From contig PKXI01000011.1 in the NCBI GenBank assembly GCA_003133425.1, positions 1-22,071 of the forward strand: a stretch of 22,071 nt of DNA, in the 5' to 3' direction. Positions 1 through 10,876 of this stretch are shown piece after piece; the stretch's first letter is position 1; each line of letters opens with the position of its first letter. This stretch comes from Acidobacteriaceae bacterium. Lineage in GTDB: Bacteria > Acidobacteriota > Terriglobia > Terriglobales > Acidobacteriaceae. Below the pieces are notes generated by a model. That model was not told where the DNA came from, did not search any database, and saw only the letters and a list, made by a program, of their open reading frames with translations. The translations under genes and the position numbers were made by a program.

Positions 1-1612
1 AATGAAACGGTAAGAATCTAAAAACAGCAGTTGCCGGTCAGAAGGGCGGATGTTTGGAGGAGTTTTCGGGGCCTACGCGGAATGATTCTGGCCACGATGT
101 AGTCCAGCAGGGTCTTCCATCGGTCTGTCGCTGTCGACTGCTCCGCAACTCTCCTTACATGGCATAGAGCCGCTCGGATATTGGCGATCAACAGCATCAG
201 GGTGGTCTTGGCCGCGTGCATCGGCGTCAGGTAGAGCGTCGTTTGCCCTGCATGCTTGGTGGCTCGGCCCACGGCGGCCAGCAGCAACGCCCGGCTGGTA
301 ATGGCTTCCATCCTGGCTTCTGGCTTGGCCGCGCGGCAATACCAGCTCCACCAGTTGTAAACCAACGCTACGGCACGAGCGCTGGTCTGGCAGCGCTCGA
401 TGTCCTGGGTGGTAAATCCGCCCCAACCCCACTGGTTCTTCAGCTCGTCGAAGCCGTTCTCGGCATCGGCCCGGTCGCGGTATAACTGTGCCATGGCTTC
501 CAGGGGATAACTGCTGTTGGTCACCAGAACCGCGTACTCCCATAGTTCCACGTCCTGGTCCGGAAGCAGTAACTCCATCTGGCCTTCGGCGGAGTTCCTT
601 GTAAGTGCCACATCGGACTTGGCCGCCCGGCGCAGGATCACGACCCGCCGCGACTTATCCCATCCGGCCAGTCGCAAGGTATCTTCCACTGCACTCCAGC
701 CCTGATCCGAAGGGCCAGGTATCGTCCAGTCCTTGCGGGCAAACTGGCGCATCAGCATCTTCTTTACGCCGCTGGTCTGGCGCAGTTTGAAAAGATAGGA
801 CTGGAGGCGCTCTTCCAGTTCGACGATGAACGGCTCGTTGCCAAACCCGCAGTCCCCACGCACCAATGCGGGAAGCTGTCCCTTGTTCAAGCTATCCAGA
901 ACGGCGCTCAATCCAGGACGCGCGTGGGCGGCGGAGTGCTGCTTCCCAGGGCAAACGACCACATCGAGGACCATCCGCAAGTGGCTCACGAAGTAAGTGT
1001 GCAAGGCATGGCTGGGGCGGCCCGGCTTGTGCGGGTTGTAACTTACTTCCGCGCCGCTCTGCTTGCCGTACAAGGTCTTCACAGTCGTATCGATGTCCAA
1101 TATCCACGGCGTGTCGAGCGCACCCTGCACGCTGGCCAGAAGCTGCGGTCGAAGCCAGTTCTGGCTCTGGTCTGCGCTCATCCGTGCCAGCGCTCTGCGC
1201 AGGGAGTCTTCACTGACGATCTTGCTCATCCCAAGGATCTGTGGGCTCACCCCGTCGCCGCGCAAGCCGGTGATATGCGAGTAGCGATGGTGACCGGCGA
1301 GAATCGACAAAAACCAGGTCCCCAATACGTCCCGCTTCTGAGACGCGTTGCCGCTGCTGTAGGTCAGCGGGCAACTGCTCACCCAAGACTCATACAAACC
1401 AGCGGTGGCAAGAAACTCCGCGAAAAAGGCCAGTTGCGCATTCGCCGTCGCGCTGGCTTCGTTATCCCAGCGGATATGGAGCCGGCCACCAGGCGTCTCG
1501 ACCGAAAACGACTCCAACTCGGGACTGTAGACGGAAATCTCTGCCTTCTGCGACTCACCCATCGGGTGATACCCCCGTGACGATTAAACCTGCTCCCAGT
1601 CTACCGTTCGGG
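1..1612 (-). mobile_element. IS1380-like insertion sequence, left end uncertain
   Basis: The element is one intact transposase gene with short flanks, close to the usual 1.6-1.7 kb of IS1380-type elements. The right end is placed at about 1612. There the inward-reading sequence is CCCGAACGGTA, and coding sequence of a broken plus-strand glycosyltransferase resumes directly outside it. Near position 1 the sequence ATGAAACGGTA shares the core AACGGTA in inverted orientation, so the left terminal repeat probably lies at the window edge. The outermost bases do not match, so the left end may fall just outside. A target-site duplication cannot be checked because the left flank is missing. Confidence 0.6.
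18..1562 (-). CDS. IS1380-like DDE transposase
   Basis: This 514-residue protein is a cut-and-paste type DDE transposase of the IS4/IS1380 superfamily. The likely catalytic acidic residues are in the ILDIDTT segment (Asp156 or Asp158), Asp237 in VRGDCGFG, and Glu368 in the YRDRADAENGFDELK signature. The stretch YNPHKPGRPSH (residues 175-185) is typical of IS1380-type enzymes. The ATG is preceded by a purine-rich GGGGGTA at a suitable distance. The frame is full length with no internal stop, so the enzyme could still be active. It is encoded on the same strand as the polysaccharide genes but is unrelated to them, and it sits against the interrupted glycosyltransferase on its right. The family assignment rests on motifs and length only. 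Confidence 0.88.
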   Translation of the reverse strand: MGESQKAEISVYSPELESFSVETPGGRLHIRWDNEASATANAQLAFFAEFLATAGLYESWVSSCPLTYSSGNASQKRDVLGTWFLSILAGHHRYSHITGLRGDGVSPQILGMSKIVSEDSLRRALARMSADQSQNWLRPQLLASVQGALDTPWILDIDTTVKTLYGKQSGAEVSYNPHKPGRPSHALHTYFVSHLRMVLDVVVCPGKQHSAAHARPGLSAVLDSLNKGQLPALVRGDCGFGNEPFIVELEERLQSYLFKLRQTSGVKKMLMRQFARKDWTIPGPSDQGWSAVEDTLRLAGWDKSRRVVILRRAAKSDVALTRNSAEGQMELLLPDQDVELWEYAVLVTNSSYPLEAMAQLYRDRADAENGFDELKNQWGWGGFTTQDIERCQTSARAVALVYNWWSWYCRAAKPEARMEAITSRALLLAAVGRATKHAGQTTLYLTPMHAAKTTLMLLIANIRAALCHVRRVAEQSTATDRWKTLLDYIVARIIPRRPRKLLQTSALLTGNCCF

Positions 1613-2223
1613 ATGTTTTCAACAGTTCAACTGCCGGAAAGAGGGTTAATCGCGAAATCGGCGCGCTTCATCTGGGACACAGGCGCGACACAACGACCGC
1701 CTGGCAAGAGACTGACTGCGTCTTCAGTAACGCGTCGATATCTCGGGGGCTTCTGGAATAATTTGGTGGATTCGATGAGGCGTTTCGGATGCGTGAGGAC
1801 TTGGAGTTAGGAACTCGTCTTTTCAGCGCCGGCGTACATCCAAAGTACATAGGCAACGCCATCGCATATCAGTACTACATTAAGACCACAGCTGATTTGA
1901 TACTTGATGCGGAGGCATTCGCGGTGGCAGATGTGATGTTTGCCCGCAAGCACCCTGAAGCGCAGATATGGGGGCAATTGAGATCTCTTGCAAAAGAACC
2001 GCGCTGGAAGACGAGTATGCGGAGAATTGCGGCGGCTTGGCCGGCAGCAGCGGATTTTTCCCTGGCTCCGGTGTGCGGTTTGGGAGAGTTGTTTTTCGAC
2101 CTTCCCGTTTTTCGCAATACGGGTGTGCGTGCGCTCCAGATCCGGCAGAGAATTCACTGGCTCCATAAGGCACTGGAGCAAGGCATGGACACGTTGGAAG
2201 TGGGGAAGGAAAAGACTGTATGA
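1613..2223 (+). pseudogene. C-terminal remnant of a GT2 glycosyltransferase, cut by the IS and carrying a stop
   Basis: The plus-strand frame reads without interruption from the IS end, through CVFSNASISRGLLE, a TAA at 1759-1761, then FGGFDEAFRMREDLELG, and on to a TGA at 2221-2223. The pattern of an 'SNASISR' segment, then GGFDE, then the acidic EDLELG motif, followed by AYQYYIKTTADLI and FARKHPE, is the usual C-terminal half of family-2 glycosyltransferases. The N-terminal nucleotide-binding half is absent and would lie beyond the insertion sequence. Frame continuity on both sides of the TAA indicates a nonsense change in a decayed gene, not a frameshift. An ATG at 1789 could open a 144-codon frame, but it would lack the catalytic N-terminus. 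The gene points opposite to the rest of the locus and ends 3 bp from the end of the next gene. Confidence 0.72.
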
Positions 2224-2226
2224 ACT

Positions 2227-3180
2227 TCATCCAGGCACAGCGGGGGGGATTTTCTCCTTGCCCTTCGGCTTCCTGCCGCGCATGTAGAGTAGTGTTCCAG
2301 CCAAGCCCGCCTTAAGGAGCACGCGCCATCCGCTGGTAATGATTTCACCTGGGTCCGGTGAATCTCGCGGCCAACTTAGCGGCTTGCGCCGCAAGCGGCG
2401 GAATAAAAATCGTAGAAGATCAAGGCGGCGGTTTGGAAAATCCGAAAACAACAGCATCCAATATGCGATTGAGTTACGCGCCTCGTTCGTGATCTTACTC
2501 TGCTTCACGAACGGATGAAACACGATCGCATCAGGAAGGTAGACCGCAGTGTAGCCGCGCGATAAAAGGAATGCGAAAGCGTAGTGTTCCTCTCCCATCT
2601 GGAATGGAGCACCTCTGCCTAGTCGCTCATCGAAGATGTTTTCACCGGCACATGCCTTCCTTCGAAATGCCATATTACTGCCGAGGCCCAAGCCTCCGAA
2701 TGTGGCGATTTCAAACCATTCGGGATCCTTCTTGCTAAGAACACGAGCCGTTTGCTTGAAACTGCTTTCAGCCTGAGAGTGCGGAGTAACAATCCTGCCA
2801 GTCACCGTTGTAACTTGTGAATCCTCGAACGGGCCGAGGATGAATCCAAGCCAATGCACATCAGGCGTTGCATCATCGTCTAAGAAGGCAACTATCTCCG
2901 AGTTGCTTTCGGCGAGCCCCCGATTGCGTGCGCGACTCAAACCTACGGCTGACTCCACTATATAGACGGCGCCAAAATCCCGGGCCACAGCTTCTGTCTC
3001 TTTGTCTCCTGAAGTGTTATCGACCACAATCACCTCATCGGGCCCGCGCTCCAGGTGGGCGATAGCTTCGAGACACCTCTGCAAGTCGGCAGGACGATTG
3101 CGGGTGCAAATGACAACCGTGACCGTCCGCTCAGAGTTCTTAGGTAATAAGGGGGGTGACTGTGCAGGATGACTGGCCAT
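2227..3180 (-). CDS. family-2 glycosyltransferase
   Basis: This 317-residue GT-A-fold enzyme probably transfers a sugar from a nucleotide donor onto the growing polysaccharide unit at the cytoplasmic membrane face. The N-terminus has the GT2 opening VVICTRNRP (residues 22-30) and VVDN (52-55). The metal-binding triple aspartate is FLDDDA at residues 99-104, and GLSRARNRG (80-88) precedes it. The segment MGEEHYAFAFLLSRG resembles the acceptor-side acidic motif near the catalytic base. The C-terminal 35 residues include a short hydrophobic stretch and a basic tail, which suggests membrane association. It is last in the minus-strand series, separated from wzi by 414 bp, and converges with the broken GT2 to its left. 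Only a weak ribosome site precedes the ATG. The donor and linkage cannot be read from sequence. Confidence 0.88.
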   Translation of the reverse strand: MASHPAQSPPLLPKNSERTVTVVICTRNRPADLQRCLEAIAHLERGPDEVIVVDNTSGDKETEAVARDFGAVYIVESAVGLSRARNRGLAESNSEIVAFLDDDATPDVHWLGFILGPFEDSQVTTVTGRIVTPHSQAESSFKQTARVLSKKDPEWFEIATFGGLGLGSNMAFRRKACAGENIFDERLGRGAPFQMGEEHYAFAFLLSRGYTAVYLPDAIVFHPFVKQSKITNEARNSIAYWMLLFSDFPNRRLDLLRFLFRRLRRKPLSWPRDSPDPGEIITSGWRVLLKAGLAGTLLYMRGRKPKGKEKIPPAVPG

Positions 3181-3594
3181 GACCTGTAATCAGTGAACCT
3201 TTCAAGTTCAAATCAAAACCGCACTCTCCACAGGCCTCTCAACCTGCCACCGATTCTGAGCGATGAAGACTACGTAACACTCGCACTTCTTGCTAAGAGT
3301 CCCCGGCGATGGTATCAGGAAGTTGGCGAAAACACCACCACGCTTGCAGATATCCCATTCAGATGGTTGGTTTCAAGGCCGGCGCAAAATTACGGCGAGA
3401 AAGTTGAAGGAGATAACCAGAGCGTGTTTCAGGAATGGGTTCGGACCGTAAACGCTGTAGGGGGTGCCTCGATCACCGTGACCGCCCCGGCAACCTATAG
3501 CAATCATGATGCGGCCGACCCTGGGGTTCGTCACTTGCATCATGAACCCGAAGCGTCCGCTCTCTTCACAGCTCACTGGCACAATACGGTACTG
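3181..3594. other. gap of 414 bp with no supported gene
   Basis: This stretch separates the Wzi-like gene from the last GT2. On the plus strand a GTG-initiated frame runs from 3193 to 3843, but its last 250 bp lie antisense to the wzi-like gene and its translation shows no family I recognise. The minus-strand frames are broken by stops. I see no convincing hairpin with a T-run and no clear promoter. It may hold the regulatory DNA for the downstream GT2 or an eroded gene. Confidence 0.4.
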
Positions 3595-5418
3595 TTAGAA
3601 GCTGACCTTCCGATCAGGGGACCAAGTGAGTTGGATGGTAGTGGCAGTCACGGTATGCTGACCCGGAAGGTAGATGGGAGCTTTCCAGTGCTCGTAGGTG
3701 AAATTCCCGTTGATCTCAAAGTCTTTGCCTATGCGTTTAACCACTTGGAAGTTTATGTTGTTCAAAGTAGTTCCATTGGAAATGAAGTCTTTAGCGGCTT
3801 TCTGGTTTCGTATCCCGAACTGAACCCATTCATTACCGCTTAGGTGATAGGTAATCCAGCCCTGACCACCTTTGTCTTCACGGCCAATCCAATCGCCTAA
3901 CATCTGGCCACTGTTGGTATAGCCTTGACGCTGGATTTCCTCAAAATACATAAAGATACCACCGTTGCTAGTCGTTATAGGCGGATCGGTAGAGACGGCT
4001 TCGACGCGCAGATCCAACTTCGGGATACGAGGCACATGAGACAGATAAAGACCAGGCCGCCACGATGCTCGGCGGGGAGCGTCGATTGGGGAGACATCGT
4101 CATGGACCTCTGAGTCCGAGTAGAGAGTAAGCCAATTGCGGACGAAGGGAAGCCGGTAAGAAAAGTCGAATGCGCCAAAGCGGGCGCCAGGGTCCCGGGG
4201 ACTGTCTTTGACTGGAGGTTGGGGCGCAGTCAGGCTAACGAAACTCCTCAGGAAGCTCTTGATATTGATCGGCTCGTGCCCCTTGCCTCCCCATATAACG
4301 GTGCGCTCGAATCCAAACTCAAGGTTCTCCGTGGGCCGAAAGCTGATCTTTTCCGTATGTATCCAGGGATCGACCGGATAAGTGTGACCCTTCAGGGGGC
4401 CAACCATGAATTCATAACGGAAGGGACCCGTGAGCATTGAGAGCAGCGGGACAGTGAGCGGCTCAACGCGGTTGATGCGGAAAGAGTAGATATTCTCAGC
4501 GTTGTTGGAATAGGACATGGCGCCACCCACACCAGGGCCCTGCCAGTCGTCCTGTTTGCCGAAGGATATTACATGGTTGAGATACTGGGCAGAGACGTAG
4601 GCCTCCAACACGCGCCCATGCGCGGCAGTCGCGATGGGCCCAACTGGAATCGTGGTCTGTTGGCTATTCGGCATAGGGATGCATGAAGTACCAAACAGCC
4701 AACAGGTAGGGTTGAAGTAATCGGTAGTAGTGTCGATGGCTGCAAGTTGCCCGGTCAGTGCGGGCGAATATCCGGCAGTCGATGGTGCGCCCTGAAATTC
4801 GCCGCGTACATAGATCAGGAACCGACCGGCGGCTGCATAGCCGCTGGCCCCGGAATAGTTATTGAAGCCAGTCGCATAGGGCCGCCCGTAGTCGTTCACG
4901 ATCGTCGAGCCGAGATGATAGCTGTCGCGTAGAGGAATGCCACTGATTCCGCGTACAACTGTGTAGACAGACTCGACGCGGACGCTTCCCTTCTTCTGTT
5001 GGCAAGTATCCCATGAATCGTAGCGCAATTCGCGGGTGAGCGCCTCGTACAGCCCTTCAGCCTCATCTTCGCCAGGCTCTCCATCTGCGTCCTCGAGGCG
5101 GTTTCCGGTCTCATCCAACATGTGGCTCAAACTTGCACGCGTCCAGGGGCGCATGTTCAGGTAGACTGTGTTGATATATCCAAGCGCATAAAGCCGGAGC
5201 ACGGCCGGATAGACCCAACTGTCGACCGGAATGTAGGGTGACCCCAACGTGACGGAATAACAGTCGGTTCCGTCGTCATTCAAGTCGCCTGCAGACTGCG
5301 TTGTGCCAATTGGCGTCCCCGGCTGTTCAGCCGCCCGTGCGTAAGCGGTCATCAACACAAGACCTGCCAACACTGTCGCACATCGGATGAAGGCCGTCAC
5401 AGCCACTTTTCTATTCAA
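3595..5418 (-). CDS. Wzi-like outer-membrane capsule assembly protein
   Basis: This 607-residue protein resembles the capsule-assembly Wzi family, outer-membrane beta-barrels that bind exported polysaccharide and attach it to the cell surface. A signal peptide is visible: basic MNRK, a hydrophobic core, and an Ala-X-Ala-type cleavage site after YARA (about residue 29). The N-terminal segment with PYIPVDSWVY (61-70), LYALGY and RPWTR (90-94) looks like the family's periplasmic helical part. The rest is rich in alternating aromatic strands and ends in VSF, the C-terminal Phe typical of BAM-inserted barrels. The start is TTG: an in-frame stop lies six codons upstream with no ATG between, and an AGGGTAGGA site sits at the right distance. 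It follows fkp by 131 bp. It is somewhat longer than the roughly 480-residue E. coli Wzi. Confidence 0.82.
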   Translation of the reverse strand: MNRKVAVTAFIRCATVLAGLVLMTAYARAAEQPGTPIGTTQSAGDLNDDGTDCYSVTLGSPYIPVDSWVYPAVLRLYALGYINTVYLNMRPWTRASLSHMLDETGNRLEDADGEPGEDEAEGLYEALTRELRYDSWDTCQQKKGSVRVESVYTVVRGISGIPLRDSYHLGSTIVNDYGRPYATGFNNYSGASGYAAAGRFLIYVRGEFQGAPSTAGYSPALTGQLAAIDTTTDYFNPTCWLFGTSCIPMPNSQQTTIPVGPIATAAHGRVLEAYVSAQYLNHVISFGKQDDWQGPGVGGAMSYSNNAENIYSFRINRVEPLTVPLLSMLTGPFRYEFMVGPLKGHTYPVDPWIHTEKISFRPTENLEFGFERTVIWGGKGHEPINIKSFLRSFVSLTAPQPPVKDSPRDPGARFGAFDFSYRLPFVRNWLTLYSDSEVHDDVSPIDAPRRASWRPGLYLSHVPRIPKLDLRVEAVSTDPPITTSNGGIFMYFEEIQRQGYTNSGQMLGDWIGREDKGGQGWITYHLSGNEWVQFGIRNQKAAKDFISNGTTLNNINFQVVKRIGKDFEINGNFTYEHWKAPIYLPGQHTVTATTIQLTWSPDRKVSF

Positions 5419-5549
5419 ATTCCTACCCTCGGGTATTCATTGATGGGCTTCGGTCGTATGCAAGATAAGACATGCGGCGTACGGGTGATGCACCTCGAGA
5501 AAGGGATGCAGGGCAGCTTCAATGTGCAGGCGTTCGGTCGATTCGCGAT

Positions 5550-8453
5550 TTAGCCGTCTACAGCAAGGCCGCTCAAAGTGCTAGCCACACCAGGGAGAAT
5601 CGCGTCATCCCCTACCTTGCCGCCAATTCGAACGCGCAGCCCCTCCTCGGGGATGCGATAGGGCACGATTCCGCCTCTCTCAGGAACTTCCTGCGAGAGT
5701 GCGGCACGCAATGCCGCCGCAGCTTCCGGGTTTCGGGCCAGCAACATGAGGAATCCGCCCCCTCCTGCCCCAGCCAGCTTGGCTCCATGGATATACGGCC
5801 GCGCCCGATCAAGAATCACATTGATGGGCGCATTCGTCGTATTCGGGTCGAGAACCTGATTCAATTGCCAATGCCGGTTCAGCAACTCTCCCAAGTGCCT
5901 CCAATCGCCTTCGACCATTGCGTAGGACATTTCCACGGCCAGCGTCTTGATGCTATGGAGTACCTGGATGGTCGCCGTTTCACGAGCCAGATAGCGCGAG
6001 ACCACCTGGCGCAGTAGATCCTTGGCCATCCGCTGAATTCCCGTGTTGTAGAGCACCAGATGCTGGCAGAACTCCGTTCGGCGCTCCTCGCTCCAGGGCA
6101 CCGGTTGTACACGAATGCGCTGCTGCAAGCCAGGCCCGGTAATCAGAAGTTTGGCGCCAGGAAAGATGCCGCCCGCCTGATCCTGCCAGCCGCCACCGGT
6201 AGTCATGCGCTGTTCGAGTTGCATCACGGCCTCCGACAGCTCATGATCCCCCAGCGTGCGTCCCGACATGACTGCCAGGGCGCGGATGACCGTTGCTGCC
6301 AGGATACTGCTGGTGCCAAGACCGGACCCTATGGGCAACTGCACCTGACACCGAATCTCAAGACCGCCGCCCAGAGCGGCGAGAGTCTCTCCAAGAGGCC
6401 GGCCCTTCATAGGAATGCCATGCAACTGCATCGCGGCGCGCGGAATCGAGAATACCGATCCCGGTCCACAGGGCTCGAGCAATTCTTCTGCGCTCCGATA
6501 TTCAGCGACGGCGCCGTGGGTATCCGCGAAGCACCGAATTACGGGCTCGTCAATGCGCCGGATCTCCGTTTCAATCGGATATGCCCCATTGATTTCAAGC
6601 GCGCAATTGAGGACTGTGCCTCCCCAGTCAAAGCAAAATGGCGGGGTGTCTGACCATCCGCCTCCCAGGTCAATGCGCGGAGGTGCAGATACATGAACTC
6701 TTTCGAACTGCCAGTGGGAGGGTAACGGTTCCGCATCGTCGGAAATCCCTCGACGAACCGCATCCTGAATACAAGCAAAGGCCTCGCCTTCCGAGGACAT
6801 CGCCTCCTGCTCGAATCCGGCTCGCTCAAGCAAACGCGCTGCCTGCATGAAGTGGCTGGCTGCATGAGTCAGGTCTTCAGGACTACCCTTGCGCAACTCC
6901 TCAGCATGTGATCGCAAGGAGCGCCCAGCTGCTGCAGCCGGCGTCAAACCTGGCAGGTTTGCCAGCAGCGGCCGCAGATCCGCGCCGGACTCCGCAAGTT
7001 CGACGGCCGTGTCGTGCCAAATGCCCTGCAATCGGCGGCTGCGTGCTTCGGCCAGAGCCTTCCCGTCCGTGCAGCGGGCACTTTCGGCTAACGACAGTCG
7101 CCGTGCCACCCGCCAGCGATTCAAATCGTATTCACTCGCGTATCCCATCATCCAACACGCGCACATCCAGGCCTCATCCGGCGTCGTCACCGGAAATAGC
7201 GCCGCGTTCCACAATGTCGGTTCTTCACCAGCGCTCCAAAGCTCATCAGGGCGCAACTTGAGCCGCTCCAGCGTTTCCAAAATCGGTCGGTTGAACCATG
7301 TGGCTTTCTCGATCGCCTGCTTTGGATCGTCCTCAACGCCGTAGGCGCGAATCACCCAGCCACTACCCCCCGGCCTGTCAACCGGCAACTGATGAACGAC
7401 TGTGTCCTCGGGAACTTCCACGGAACCGCTCAATCCAGTAAGTCCATGCAGAATGGCGCCGCGGCTTGCGTACACCGGACCGCTCAGGTCGCATTCCAGA
7501 ATTACGGCTTCATGCCCAACCTTGCACGCGCCCCCGATGACACTGTCGAGAACACCGCCAGACGCGGCCGCAAGTGAACGGAACGAGCAAGTGGTTCCCG
7601 CATGGATGAACTCACCCTCCACTACTCCGCAATGAAATCCCACCGGCCGCTCGGGAGAACGCAGAATTCTCTCCAACTCCCGCCAGAACAGGCTCGCGTC
7701 ACTTTCCGGCTTCCACTGACCAGTCAGCCCCCGCGGGATTTGATCATAGAGATCGACGGTTGGCAGCGTTTTGAACGCAGCCAACTCTGCGAGCGCTGCC
7801 GTCAGTTCGGCATCAAAGCGCAACAAGCCGATATCCACCGCAACCCGGCCATCTTCCAGCAGGCCACCCGCGGCTTTTACCTCTGCTGGCGAGGGTTTCT
7901 GCAGGAATGTATAAACCTCTTCCCTCTCCCCGACGACATAGACGCCATGATGGCTGCCTGTCTCCACTTCCAACCGCATTGCGACACCTGTCACACCGGG
8001 CCGGTCCCACTGAAAGAGCTTCGCATCAAACCTCAACACAACATCGCCCGCAGCCACCAGCAGTCCATTGGGAACCCGTTCCGCCCACGCTGCTGAAAGG
8101 GTCATGATTTCGTCAAAAACCGTTGTCGTTCCTCGCGGCCGTGTGCGCGAAGGTAGTACCCCAAACAGCTTGCCGCCCGGTGAATATTGGGGCAGACGTC
8201 GCGAATCGCCTCCGGAGTGAACCAAAAGCGCCCGGTGATGATTCCACCACTCGCGGTCCTTGCCCAACACGCCAAGCGCATTGATCGTAGCCCCGCCACT
8301 GCCTACGCGTCGGTCGGCGGGATCGGGGACCACGAGAAATTGGGCCTCACTCGGCACCATTCCAGACAAGCTACGGCGCTGGATCTCATCGCGATACAGC
8401 TCCGCTTGCCGCTCGGAAGAGGCCGTTATGATAACAACATCCCAGAATTTCAA
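5550..8453 (-). CDS. fkp: bifunctional fucokinase / L-fucose-1-phosphate guanylyltransferase
   Basis: This 967-residue protein has the two-domain layout of Bacteroides Fkp (about 950 residues), which phosphorylates free L-fucose and then makes GDP-L-fucose. The N-terminal pyrophosphorylase domain shows GSGGAT (51-56) and HSGGDSRRLP (79-88) followed by SPGGKLF. A middle segment (about 280-360) has the look of a left-handed beta-helix. The C-terminal GHMP kinase domain shows PPRIDLGGGWSDTPP (591-605), the ATP-binding loop PIGSGLGTSS (707-716) and GAKLAGAGGGGF (890-901). All key motifs of both activities are present, so both are expected to work. The start is TTG with AAGGA about 7 nt upstream. 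It follows fcl by 20 bp, so it is probably co-transcribed with gmd and fcl. This makes de novo and salvage routes to GDP-L-fucose neighbours. Confidence 0.93.
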   Translation of the reverse strand: MKFWDVVIITASSERQAELYRDEIQRRSLSGMVPSEAQFLVVPDPADRRVGSGGATINALGVLGKDREWWNHHRALLVHSGGDSRRLPQYSPGGKLFGVLPSRTRPRGTTTVFDEIMTLSAAWAERVPNGLLVAAGDVVLRFDAKLFQWDRPGVTGVAMRLEVETGSHHGVYVVGEREEVYTFLQKPSPAEVKAAGGLLEDGRVAVDIGLLRFDAELTAALAELAAFKTLPTVDLYDQIPRGLTGQWKPESDASLFWRELERILRSPERPVGFHCGVVEGEFIHAGTTCSFRSLAAASGGVLDSVIGGACKVGHEAVILECDLSGPVYASRGAILHGLTGLSGSVEVPEDTVVHQLPVDRPGGSGWVIRAYGVEDDPKQAIEKATWFNRPILETLERLKLRPDELWSAGEEPTLWNAALFPVTTPDEAWMCACWMMGYASEYDLNRWRVARRLSLAESARCTDGKALAEARSRRLQGIWHDTAVELAESGADLRPLLANLPGLTPAAAAGRSLRSHAEELRKGSPEDLTHAASHFMQAARLLERAGFEQEAMSSEGEAFACIQDAVRRGISDDAEPLPSHWQFERVHVSAPPRIDLGGGWSDTPPFCFDWGGTVLNCALEINGAYPIETEIRRIDEPVIRCFADTHGAVAEYRSAEELLEPCGPGSVFSIPRAAMQLHGIPMKGRPLGETLAALGGGLEIRCQVQLPIGSGLGTSSILAATVIRALAVMSGRTLGDHELSEAVMQLEQRMTTGGGWQDQAGGIFPGAKLLITGPGLQQRIRVQPVPWSEERRTEFCQHLVLYNTGIQRMAKDLLRQVVSRYLARETATIQVLHSIKTLAVEMSYAMVEGDWRHLGELLNRHWQLNQVLDPNTTNAPINVILDRARPYIHGAKLAGAGGGGFLMLLARNPEAAAALRAALSQEVPERGGIVPYRIPEEGLRVRIGGKVGDDAILPGVASTLSGLAVDG

Positions 8454-8473
8454 CGTAATTCCTTAGACTGCTC

Positions 8474-10452
<1,979 letters not shown>

Positions 10453-10876
10453 TTTTGGAATTAGATCCTCCATTTCCGTGACAATTGAATTGATACTGAT
10501 ACGAATTGGAACACGTTACACCGCTGCCGCGGATAACTTCATTTAATTCTTCCCTGGCTCTTCCTGGAAAACGGCAATGTCTTATACGTACGCCCTTTTG
10601 CAAGGAGATGGGATCAATAGGACCGAAGGCCCGTAAGCAAAAGTTCATGCCGAGGTGAGCGCCAGCCAGCGAACCAGTTACTGCGCCGTAGCAAAGGTGC
10701 TGCTTCGCGCAGCGAGGCCAGCAGTTGGTGAGTTTTGGCGTAGGTTTAACCCTGGGAATTCATCTCCAGCCTTACACCAGCGAAGTTGTCATTAATAGCT
10801 CGCGTTATGATCGTTGCCTGCTTGAGGAAAGAACGGAAGGTCCGTTACGAATGAATCAATTCGGGTTCTGATCTAG
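10453..10876. other. 424-bp gap upstream of gmd, probable regulatory region
   Basis: No frame in this stretch looks like a real protein. It contains a small perfect inverted repeat, GCTGC-TTCGC-GCAGC, at 10699-10713. That hairpin has no T-run, so it is not a standard terminator. It lies about 165 bp downstream of the end of the WecG-like gene and about 250 bp upstream of gmd. This is the second-longest gap on the minus strand and the natural place for a promoter driving gmd-fcl-fkp. No convincing -35/-10 pair could be picked out by eye. Confidence 0.4.

Noticed and set aside
924..1580. 218-codon plus-strand frame opposite the transposase
   Set aside because: It is fully antisense to the transposase, which has clear catalytic motifs. 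Its own translation has no recognisable features.
5472..6653. Several plus-strand frames opposite fkp (5472-6017, 6060-6653)
   Set aside because: They are antisense shadows of a strongly supported fkp gene with intact motifs in both domains.
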